Origin: Runella defluvii
Lineage (GTDB): Bacteria; Bacteroidota; Bacteroidia; Cytophagales; Spirosomataceae
DNA length: 64,000 nucleotides
Reading direction: 5' to 3'
NCBI RefSeq assembly: GCF_014195535.1
Contig: NZ_JACIBY010000007.1
Span: 62,001 to 126,000 of the forward strand
In this document: positions 23,655 to 31,609 of the stretch, piece by piece
Layout of the letters: every line of letters begins with the position of its first letter
How positions within the stretch are numbered: position 1 is the first letter of the stretch
Notes under the pieces: generated by a model
Told to the model about the DNA's origin: nothing
Seen by the model: the letters and a program-made list of their open reading frames with translations, nothing else
The model's database searches: none
Made by a program: the position numbers and the translations under genes

Positions 23655-26618
23655 ATGATGATTTCGATGTACAAGGTTTTTGGCCGAACAAATGTTCGTC
23701 TAAATTTGATGATGTTGCTGTGGGCTTGTGTGTCCATAACAACCATGGCGCAGGACATTACTGTGTCAGGAAAAGTCCAAGAGTCCAACGGTTCGGTGCT
23801 CCCAGGCGTGAGCGTGTTGGTGAAAGGAACCACGCGCGGAACGCAGACTGACGCCGATGGTAACTTTAAAATTGCGGCGCCAAGCAGCGCAACGTTGGTG
23901 TTTAGTTTTGTGGGCATGACTTCGCAGGAGGTGGCCATCAACAACCGTACGCAGCTTTCGGTGACGTTGCAAAATGACAACAAGCAACTGGCAGAAGTGG
24001 TCGTAATTGGGTACGGTACGCAACGTAAAAAAGACCTGACGGGCTCTATCGCTTCGATCACTACCGCCGACTTTAACAAAGGTAACATTGCCACGCCCGA
24101 CCAACTCGTAGCGGGTAAAGTTGCGGGGGTGCAGATTACGCCCAACGGCGGTGCGCCAGGCGCGGGAAGTACGATTCGTATTCGCGGCGGGGCTTCGTTG
24201 AATGCCAGCAATGATCCACTCATTGTTATCGACGGTGTGCCTTTGGACAATACCACCATCAATGGTGCAGCAAACCCTTTGAGTTTGATTAACCCCAACG
24301 ACATTGAATCATTTAATATCCTTAAAGATGCTTCTGCAACGGCTATTTATGGTTCACGAGCTTCTAACGGGGTCATTATGATTACGACCAAAAAAGGTAA
24401 AAAAGGCGATGTGATGCGCGTAAATTTGAGCACGCAAGCGTCAGTTGGTCTTAAAACAGGCTTGGTTGATGTACTTTCGGGCGATGATTTTCGCGCGTTG
24501 GTCAATAAATACGGTACGGCAACGCAAAAAACGTTGTTAGGTAAGACAAACACGGATTGGCAAAATGAAGTCTATCGTGCAGCAGTAAGTACAGACAATA
24601 ATTTGAGTATCACAGGTGCATTCAAAAATACGCCTTACCGCGTGTCGGTGGGTTACACCAACCAAAACGGTATTTTGAAAACCTCCAACATGGGTCGTAC
24701 TTCGGCCTCGGTAGGATTGACGCCAATGCTGTTGGATAACCACCTAAAAATTGACATCAACGTCAAAGCGGCTTCGATTAAAAATAAATTTGCCAACCAA
24801 GGGGCTATTGGGGCAGCGGCTTCTTTTGACCCAACCCAACCCGTGTATTCGGGGACGGAAGCGTACGGCGGTTATTACGAGTGGGTAAACGCCGATGGAA
24901 AACCTAACACGATTGCGACGCGCAACCCACTTGGCTTGTTGAATTTGACGGACGACCGTGCCACGGTAAACCGCAGCATCGGAAATGCGCAGTTTGATTA
25001 TAAATTTCACTTCCTTCCAGAACTACATGCTAACCTGAACGTTGGTTATGATGTGTCAAGAAGCGATGGTAAAAAGGTTATTCCTGCTTTGGCAGCTTCT
25101 AACTTCAGTAATGGCGGCGAAAAGACGGTTTATACCCAAGACCGCACCAACAAATTGTTGGATTTCTACCTCAACTACGTCAAAGACTTGACAAAAGACA
25201 CACGCCTTGACTTGATGGCGGGCTATTCGTACCAAGATTTTATGAATTCGACCACGACCATAACTAAGGACGAAGCCGAAACCAAAACCCTCAACGACAG
25301 TCCCTACAAGACGCAAAATACCTTGGTGTCGTTTTTTGGTCGGGCCAATTTGAACGTGCAAGACCGTTATTTGTTGACACTGACGCTTCGTCGCGATGGT
25401 TCTTCTCGCTTTGCCAAAGAAAACCGTTGGGGAACGTTTCCGTCGGCGGCTTTTGCTTGGAAAATCAGCGAAATGGATTTCTTGAAAAGCTCTAGTGTGA
25501 TTTCAGACTTGAAATTACGTGTCGGATACGGGGTAACAGGTCAGCAAGATGTGGGACAAAACTTCGCTTATTTGGCACGTTATACCCCAAGTACGGCCAC
25601 TGCCCAGCAGCTTTTGGGAACAACCTACTACAACACACTCCGCGCCGAAGGCTACAATGCGAACATCAAATGGGAGCAAACGGTTACGCAAAACGTTGGG
25701 TTGGACTTTGCTTTCAAAAAAGCACGTTTGTCGGGTAGCATCGACTACTACATGAAAAATACGTCTGATTTGTTGAACGTTGTTCCAGTAGCAGCGGGCA
25801 CCAACCTTACCAATGAAATCTTGTCGAACGTTGGCTCTATCGAAAATAAAGGTTTAGAGTTGTTGTTGAACCACAACACCATCAGCCGCGAAGATTTTAC
25901 GCTTGATTTAGGCTTCAACGCGACTTACAACGAAAACAAGATCACCAAGTTAACCTCGGCCAATGATCCCAATTATAAAGGGGTATTGGTGGGTGGAATT
26001 TCAGGTGGGGTAGGAAGCACCATTCAAATCCACTCGGTTGGCTATCCTGCTTCTTCGTTTTTCGTAGCCCAACAAGTCTATGATGCCTCAGGCAAACCCG
26101 TAGAAGGCGTGTATGTGGACAAAAATGGCGATGGTAAAATCACCGTGGACGATTATTATCACTACAAATCACCCGCTCCACGCGTATTTATTGGTTTCAA
26201 TGCCCAAGCGACGTACAAAAAATTGAGTGCAGGCTTTGTCTTACGTGGCAACTTTGGCAACTACGTTTATAACAACATTCTTTCAACCAATGGCGTATTG
26301 CAAGCCTTCCAAGGTGCTAATAACTCATTGGGTAACGTTGTGCCAAACGTCCTTACTACCTTGTTTGCGACGCCTCAGTATTTCTCCGATTACTACATGC
26401 AAAATGGTTCATTTTTACGAATGGACAACGCATTTGCAGGCTATGATTTAGGGAAAATATTTGGCGGAAAATCGACGGCCCGCCTTTCAGCAACGGTTCA
26501 GAATGTATTTGTAATTACAAAATACACGGGGCTTAACCCTGAAGTGAGCGGAGGAATTGATAATAACATTTATCCCATTCCACGTACGTTTACCCTTGGC
26601 TTAAACATCGGATTCTAA
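23655..26618 (+). CDS. susC: SusC/RagA family TonB-dependent outer membrane transporter
   Basis: 987 aa from the ATG at 23655 (others at 23658, 23667 and 23586 are in frame; the first lies too close to the -7 box). The signal peptide ends TTMAQ. Next are a carboxypeptidase-regulatory-like domain (DITVSGKVQESNGSVLPGVSVLVKG), then the plug with the SusC signature (DIESFNILKDASATAIYGSRASNGVIMITTKKG), then the 22-strand barrel ending FTLGLNIGF. It imports oligosaccharides with SusD as lid. The neighbouring GH13 enzymes and SusE-like protein point to maltodextrins. Confidence 0.96.
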   Translation: MMISMYKVFGRTNVRLNLMMLLWACVSITTMAQDITVSGKVQESNGSVLPGVSVLVKGTTRGTQTDADGNFKIAAPSSATLVFSFVGMTSQEVAINNRTQLSVTLQNDNKQLAEVVVIGYGTQRKKDLTGSIASITTADFNKGNIATPDQLVAGKVAGVQITPNGGAPGAGSTIRIRGGASLNASNDPLIVIDGVPLDNTTINGAANPLSLINPNDIESFNILKDASATAIYGSRASNGVIMITTKKGKKGDVMRVNLSTQASVGLKTGLVDVLSGDDFRALVNKYGTATQKTLLGKTNTDWQNEVYRAAVSTDNNLSITGAFKNTPYRVSVGYTNQNGILKTSNMGRTSASVGLTPMLLDNHLKIDINVKAASIKNKFANQGAIGAAASFDPTQPVYSGTEAYGGYYEWVNADGKPNTIATRNPLGLLNLTDDRATVNRSIGNAQFDYKFHFLPELHANLNVGYDVSRSDGKKVIPALAASNFSNGGEKTVYTQDRTNKLLDFYLNYVKDLTKDTRLDLMAGYSYQDFMNSTTTITKDEAETKTLNDSPYKTQNTLVSFFGRANLNVQDRYLLTLTLRRDGSSRFAKENRWGTFPSAAFAWKISEMDFLKSSSVISDLKLRVGYGVTGQQDVGQNFAYLARYTPSTATAQQLLGTTYYNTLRAEGYNANIKWEQTVTQNVGLDFAFKKARLSGSIDYYMKNTSDLLNVVPVAAGTNLTNEILSNVGSIENKGLELLLNHNTISREDFTLDLGFNATYNENKITKLTSANDPNYKGVLVGGISGGVGSTIQIHSVGYPASSFFVAQQVYDASGKPVEGVYVDKNGDGKITVDDYYHYKSPAPRVFIGFNAQATYKKLSAGFVLRGNFGNYVYNNILSTNGVLQAFQGANNSLGNVVPNVLTTLFATPQYFSDYYMQNGSFLRMDNAFAGYDLGKIFGGKSTARLSATVQNVFVITKYTGLNPEVSGGIDNNIYPIPRTFTLGLNIGF

Positions 26619-26635
26619 TCGAAACTTGAAAAAAG

Positions 26636-28231
26636 ATGAAACATTTCATTTCTAAAAATACAGTACTTGGAGGGATTGCACTCGCGTTGACAATGTCCTC
26701 ATGTATCAAAGACCTAGACCGTAAGCCGTTCAATGAAGTCACTTCAGCAACGGTCTATAACGACCCCGCAGCCTACAAGCAAGTAGCGGCCAAATTGTAC
26801 GCAGGTATGATGCTAACGGGGCAGCAAGGCCCTGCGGGCGACGACCGTACGAAGGACATCAAAGGAATGGACGAAGGGTTTTCGAGCTATTTGCGTAATT
26901 ATTGGTACTTGCAAGTCTTGCCAACCGATGAGGCCGTGATTGCGTGGAGTGACGCAGGTTTGCCCGAAATCAATTACATGAAGTGGTCGTCGAATAACGC
27001 ATTCATTCGTGGTTTTTACAACCGTGTCTTTTACCAAATCGCTTCTTGCAATGAATTTATTCGTGAGACGAGCGATGCCAAATTAAACGAAAGAGGTGTT
27101 TCGGGGACTATTTTGACCGAAACAAAAGCCCTTCGGGCGGAGGCTCGTTTTTTGCGGGCATTGAGCTACTGGCACGCGTTGGATTTGTTCGGAGGAAATG
27201 TACCTTTTGTAACAGAAAATGACGCTGTGGGTTCTGCTCCGCCAAAACAAACAAATGCAAAAAGCTTGTTTGAATACATCGAATCAGAATTGAAAGCAAT
27301 TGATGGCGAGCTAGTTGACGCTCGTAAAAACGAATATGCTCGCGCCGATAAAGCGGCTGCGTGGATGTTGTTGGCAAAATTGTACCTCAACGCCGAAGCC
27401 CAAGGCCAAGGAAACCGCTACGCAGATGCGGCTACCTACGCCAAAAAAGTGATTGACGCGGGGTATTCTTTGCAAACCAAATACGAAGATTTGTTCAAAG
27501 CCGACAATAACACCTCAACGGAGGTGATTTGGGCACTCGCCGCCGACGGAACACGTAGCCAAACTTGGGGTGGAATGACGTTCCTATGCCATGCACCCGT
27601 GGGTGGTTCGATGCCAGCTTCTGCCTATGGTATCGACGGCGGTTGGGGCGGTGTCCGTGTGACGCCATCGTTTGTGAAGCTTTTTGCTGACCCAACTGGT
27701 AAGACCGACAAACGTGCGATGTTCTATACGGATGGCCAAAAACTTGAAATCAACGAATTGAGCACATTTACGGACGGATATGCGATGCCTAAGTTCAAAA
27801 ACGTAACATCGGCGGGTAAAGTAGGTAGCAACCTAACGCACCCTGATACCGATTTTCCGATGTTCCGTTTAGCGGATGCCTACTTGATTTATGCCGAAGC
27901 TGCCTCTCGTGGCGCTGGTGACAAAACATTGGCGTTGGACTATGTCAATAAAATCCGCGCGCGTGCCTATGGAAGTGCCGCTGGAAACATCACTTCGTCT
28001 GAGTTGACGCCTGATTTTGTGTTGGCCGAACGTGCCCGCGAATTATCGTGGGAGGGAAGTCGCCGTACGGACTTGATTCGCTATGGTAAATTTACGGGTG
28101 CCTCGTATTTGTGGGCGTGGAAAGGTGGCGTTAAAGACGGGGCGGGGGTTCAAGATTACTTGAAAATTTTCCCACTTCCATCTACTGACCTAACGGCGAA
28201 TCCAAACTTGGTTCAAAACACAGGATATTAG
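26636..28231 (+). CDS. susD: SusD/RagB family starch-binding lipoprotein
   Basis: 531 aa. Lipobox TMSSC near residue 23. TPR-like helical segments of the SusD family include LRAEARFLRALSYWHALDLFGGNVPFV, and the C-terminal signature is LAERARELSWEGSRRTDLIRYGKF. It covers the SusC barrel at the cell surface and captures the glycan. Only 17 bases separate it from susC. Confidence 0.96.
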   Translation: MKHFISKNTVLGGIALALTMSSCIKDLDRKPFNEVTSATVYNDPAAYKQVAAKLYAGMMLTGQQGPAGDDRTKDIKGMDEGFSSYLRNYWYLQVLPTDEAVIAWSDAGLPEINYMKWSSNNAFIRGFYNRVFYQIASCNEFIRETSDAKLNERGVSGTILTETKALRAEARFLRALSYWHALDLFGGNVPFVTENDAVGSAPPKQTNAKSLFEYIESELKAIDGELVDARKNEYARADKAAAWMLLAKLYLNAEAQGQGNRYADAATYAKKVIDAGYSLQTKYEDLFKADNNTSTEVIWALAADGTRSQTWGGMTFLCHAPVGGSMPASAYGIDGGWGGVRVTPSFVKLFADPTGKTDKRAMFYTDGQKLEINELSTFTDGYAMPKFKNVTSAGKVGSNLTHPDTDFPMFRLADAYLIYAEAASRGAGDKTLALDYVNKIRARAYGSAAGNITSSELTPDFVLAERARELSWEGSRRTDLIRYGKFTGASYLWAWKGGVKDGAGVQDYLKIFPLPSTDLTANPNLVQNTGY

Positions 28232-28240
28232 TCCACTGTG

Positions 28241-28299
28241 CCTCTGGTTGCTCACAACCAGAGGAAGCGATGAAGTGTTTCTGTTTGTGAGCAACCAGA
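28241..28299. repeat. alternative hairpins between susD and susE-like gene
   Basis: CCTCTGGTTG/CAACCAGAGG (28241-28250 with 28255-28264) closes a CTCA loop. A second word TTGTGAGCAACCAGA (28285-28299) is the exact reverse complement of 28243-28257, so a longer stem can form instead of the local one. No T run follows. It could act in processing or attenuation between susCD and the downstream genes, or simply be a repeat pair. Confidence 0.5.
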
Positions 28300-28350
28300 A
28301 AAAACGCGGGATATTCATAGACAATAGTCAATAAAAACTTAGAAAGACAA

Positions 28351-29661
28351 ATGAAAAAGTGGTTTCATAAATACGTATTCGCGGTCGTTGCGACGACGAT
28401 GTTGGCCTCATGCGAAAAAGACGAAATAAAGGCCGTCCTCAATTCGGGGGCAGTGCCTGTGGTGACCCTTTCTTCGCAAACAGTCGTACTGACAAAAGAA
28501 AATGCGGACAAAGATGCCTTGACGGTATCGTGGGCAAAACCCGATTATGGTTTTGAGGCACCTGCCAACTACACCGTTTTGATTGATAAAAAAGGAGGTG
28601 ATTTCTCCAATGCAGCGTCGATTGTGACGGGAACAGAATTGAAAAAGACGTTTAAAGCCTCTGAATTGAACCCGATTTTGTTGAAACTCGGCTTGAAGGC
28701 TGCTACCGCTGGCGACATCGACATCAAAGTTCAATCGTTTTTGGGTGGAAGTACCACGCTGGCTTCGACGGTGATGTCCGTAAAAGCAACGCCATATTTG
28801 GACAAACTTGACCTTTCTACCAATTGGGGAATCGTGGGAAGTGCGACTGTAAACGGCTGGAATGGCCCAGATATGCCGTTCTACAAATCGGATAAAGCCA
28901 ATGTGTATGTAGCGTACGTAGCGTTGGTGGACGGAGAAATCAAGTTCCGCCAAGACAACAAATGGGATGTAAACATGGGCGATAATGGCGCTGACGGTAC
29001 GCTCGAAGCAGGTGGTGCCAACATCGTAGTCAAACAAGGAAATTATAAGATTACGTTTGATGCAGGTGCTATGAAATATACCATTGATAAATACGCGTGG
29101 GGAATCGTGGGAAGTGCTGCTCCAAGTGGCTGGAATGCACCTGATGCACCGTTTTTCTATGACCCTGCCACCGATCAATGGCGTGTGATTGTGACGTTGA
29201 AAGACGGTGAAATCAAAATTCGTCAGAACGAAGATTGGGCGGTCAACTACGGTGACAAAGGGGCCGACGGTACGCTTGACGCAGGTGGGGATAACATTGT
29301 GGTAAAAGCAGGTTTGTATTTGATTACGGTTGATTTTAAGTCGCTTAAATACACCATTGTTCCTTTCAAAGTATGGGGGATTGTGGGAAGTGGCGCACCA
29401 AATGGCTGGAATGGCCCTGATACGAAATTTACGCCTGATTTTGGTAATGAGGGAATTTGGACATTGAACGGCATTAAATTGGTGGACGGAGAAATCAAAT
29501 TCCGCCAAAACGATGATTGGGCTGTTAACTACGGTGACGACAAGGCCGATGGTGTAATGGAGGCAGGTGGTGCCAACATCGTCGTAAAAGCAGGAACGTA
29601 CGACATTGTCCTCGACTTTACAGTGGCGGCCAAACCAACGTATAAATTGACGAAGAAATAA
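28351..29661 (+). CDS. susE: SusE/SusF-like surface starch-binding lipoprotein with three repeats
   Basis: 436 aa. Lipobox TMLASC at residue 21, then an N-terminal SusE-type immunoglobulin-like domain (about 30-150). Three tandem modules begin WGIVGS at residues 159, 250 and 342, each about 91 aa with the pattern WGIVGS..p.GWNgPD..f, dGEIKfRqn..W.vNyGD..aDG.leaGG.NIvVk.G.Y.i. These are the starch-binding modules of SusE/SusF. The modules are also similar in DNA, suggesting recent internal duplication. The protein would hold starch at the surface. Confidence 0.9.
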   Translation: MKKWFHKYVFAVVATTMLASCEKDEIKAVLNSGAVPVVTLSSQTVVLTKENADKDALTVSWAKPDYGFEAPANYTVLIDKKGGDFSNAASIVTGTELKKTFKASELNPILLKLGLKAATAGDIDIKVQSFLGGSTTLASTVMSVKATPYLDKLDLSTNWGIVGSATVNGWNGPDMPFYKSDKANVYVAYVALVDGEIKFRQDNKWDVNMGDNGADGTLEAGGANIVVKQGNYKITFDAGAMKYTIDKYAWGIVGSAAPSGWNAPDAPFFYDPATDQWRVIVTLKDGEIKIRQNEDWAVNYGDKGADGTLDAGGDNIVVKAGLYLITVDFKSLKYTIVPFKVWGIVGSGAPNGWNGPDTKFTPDFGNEGIWTLNGIKLVDGEIKFRQNDDWAVNYGDDKADGVMEAGGANIVVKAGTYDIVLDFTVAAKPTYKLTKK

Positions 29662-29704
29662 CAATTGCATAAGTAACAAACTGAAAACTAATAGGTTGAA
29701 CTGC

Positions 29705-29738
29705 AAAGCACCGATGAATTTTTGTCGGTGCTTTTTTC
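29705..29738 (+). terminator. terminator between the susE-like gene and the first GH13 gene
   Basis: GCACCGA/TCGGTGC stem (29708-29714 with 29725-29731), 10-base loop, six T. It may reduce readthrough from susCDE into the amylase genes. Confidence 0.8.
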
Positions 29739-29764
29739 TACTACTTAACTCCTGTACAACCATC

Positions 29765-31600
29765 ATGAAAAAATATAGCTTGTTTTTGTTCTTTATCGCA
29801 GCAGTACTGCCGCTTTATGCCCAGCGCGTCGAACCTGCCTTTTGGTGGGTGGGAATGAAAGAACCGCGTTTGCAGTTGCTCATCCACCAAAATAATATTG
29901 GTACTACCGAGCCTCAAGTGACCTACGCGGGGGTAAAATTGACCAAAGTGACGCGCGTAAAAAGCCCCAATTATCTTTTTTTGGATTTAACCATTGCAGC
30001 TACTGCCAAAGCAGGAAGTTTCCCAATCACGTTTAAAAAAGACGGAAAAACGGTGGCAAGCTATTCGTACGAATTAAAAAATCGGGAACCTAATTCAGCT
30101 AATCGCCAAGGGTTTACCTCGGCCGACGCCATGTATTTGGTAACTCCAGACCGTTTTGCCAATGCGAATCCCGCCAACGATAACGTGGAAGGAATGGTCG
30201 ATAAAGTTGACAGGGCGGGCAAAGACAAACGGCACGGAGGTGACATTCAGGGAATTATCGAACAGTTGGATTACATTCAAAAGCTGGGTTTTTCGGCGCT
30301 TTGGATTTGCCCACTTCAAGAAAATAATCAAAATATGGGCTCGTACCACGGCTATGCCATGACCGATTTGTATAAAGTGGACGCACGTTTTGGGAGCAAT
30401 GAAGAGTACCGAAAGTTGTCGAAAGAAGCCCAAAAAAGAGGCATAAAATTGGTGATTGATTTGGTGCCTAATCACTGTGGTTCAGAACATTGGTGGATGA
30501 AAGATTTACCCACCGACGACTGGGTGAATTTTCAAGGAAACCCTAAAATAACCCACCATGCTCGCGAAAGTATTCAAGACCCTCATGCAAGCGAATACGA
30601 CAAAGAACTACACGCCAGCGGTTGGTTTGTACCAAGTATGCCCGATTTGAATCAGCGTAATCCATTGATGGCCAATTATTTGATTCAAAATACGATTTGG
30701 TGGATTGAATACGCTGATTTGCACGGAATTCGGGTCGATACGTATCCTTATTCTGATAAAGACTTTATGAGTCGCTGGTCGCAGCGCATCATGCGTGAGT
30801 ACCCCCGTTTTAGCATGGTCGGGGAAGAGTGGTCGGTCAATCCTTCGATTGTTGCATTTTGGCAAAAAGGGAATAAAAATACCAATGGATACGTGTCGGA
30901 AATGTCAAGTATGTTTGATTTTCCGCTGCAAAATGCCTTGACAGAAGCCTTGAATGAAGATGACCGAATTTACAACCGTGGTTTGGTGAAAATATACCAA
31001 ACGCTGTCGCAGGATTTTTTATATGCCTCGCCCAATGATTTGGTTATTATGCCCGACAACCACGACATGAGCCGTTTTTACACCCAAATCCACGAAAATT
31101 TCGACCTTTGGAAAATGGGAATTTCGTTTTTGCTGACGACGAGGGGCACACCACAAATTTATTACGGAACAGAAGTGCTGATGACCAATCCGAAAAGTGA
31201 TTCGCACGACGAAATTCGGGGAGAAATGCCAGGGGGATGGGCTGACCATACCGTGAGTGCGTTTACGGAAAAAGGCTTGACGCCTCAGCAGTTGGAGGCA
31301 AAACAGTTTATGACAAAAATGCTGCAATGGCGTAAAACCAACGCGGTCGTTCAAACGGGGAAATTGAAACACTTTACCGCCCGCGATGGCCTGTATGTGT
31401 ATTTTAGGTACAACGATGCCCAAAAAGTGATGGTGGTGATGAATAAAAATAAAGAACCCTTGAAGTTGGATTTGGGCAAATATTCAGAACTACTAAAAGG
31501 GGCTTCGACGGCAAAAAATGTGTTGACGGGAGAAACGAATTCGTTGGCCAATGGCTTGACTGTCAATGCGTCGTCGGCGTTGGTATTGGAGATAAAATAA
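29765..31600 (+). CDS. susA: GH13 neopullulanase/cyclomaltodextrinase (SusA-like)
   Basis: 611 aa; the ATG at 29765 gives a clean signal peptide (MKKYSLFLFFIAAVLPLYAQ), whereas the longer frame would start before the terminator hairpin. Residues 21-105 match the cyclomaltodextrinase N-terminal domain (VEPAFWWVGMKEPRLQLLIH). The GH13 barrel follows with VIDLVPNHCG, the nucleophile Asp325 in GIRVDTYPY, the acid Glu354 in MVGEEW, and Asp434 in MPDNHDMSR. As for B. thetaiotaomicron SusA, it probably cuts imported maltooligosaccharides, pullulan or cyclodextrins in the periplasm. It has no lipobox and no T9SS domain. Confidence 0.93.
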   Translation: MKKYSLFLFFIAAVLPLYAQRVEPAFWWVGMKEPRLQLLIHQNNIGTTEPQVTYAGVKLTKVTRVKSPNYLFLDLTIAATAKAGSFPITFKKDGKTVASYSYELKNREPNSANRQGFTSADAMYLVTPDRFANANPANDNVEGMVDKVDRAGKDKRHGGDIQGIIEQLDYIQKLGFSALWICPLQENNQNMGSYHGYAMTDLYKVDARFGSNEEYRKLSKEAQKRGIKLVIDLVPNHCGSEHWWMKDLPTDDWVNFQGNPKITHHARESIQDPHASEYDKELHASGWFVPSMPDLNQRNPLMANYLIQNTIWWIEYADLHGIRVDTYPYSDKDFMSRWSQRIMREYPRFSMVGEEWSVNPSIVAFWQKGNKNTNGYVSEMSSMFDFPLQNALTEALNEDDRIYNRGLVKIYQTLSQDFLYASPNDLVIMPDNHDMSRFYTQIHENFDLWKMGISFLLTTRGTPQIYYGTEVLMTNPKSDSHDEIRGEMPGGWADHTVSAFTEKGLTPQQLEAKQFMTKMLQWRKTNAVVQTGKLKHFTARDGLYVYFRYNDAQKVMVVMNKNKEPLKLDLGKYSELLKGASTAKNVLTGETNSLANGLTVNASSALVLEIK

Positions 31601-31609
31601 ATCAATGGT

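Noticed and set aside
28825-29661. Regular DNA repeats that could be taken for an array
   Set aside because: The period is about 273-276 bases, in frame and translated as SusE-type modules, so it is not CRISPR or non-coding.
28408-29766. Long open frame (452 codons) antisense to the susE-like gene
   Set aside because: It mirrors the three repeats of the sense gene, shows no family features and has no start context; it is a by-product of the repeated, codon-biased sense sequence.
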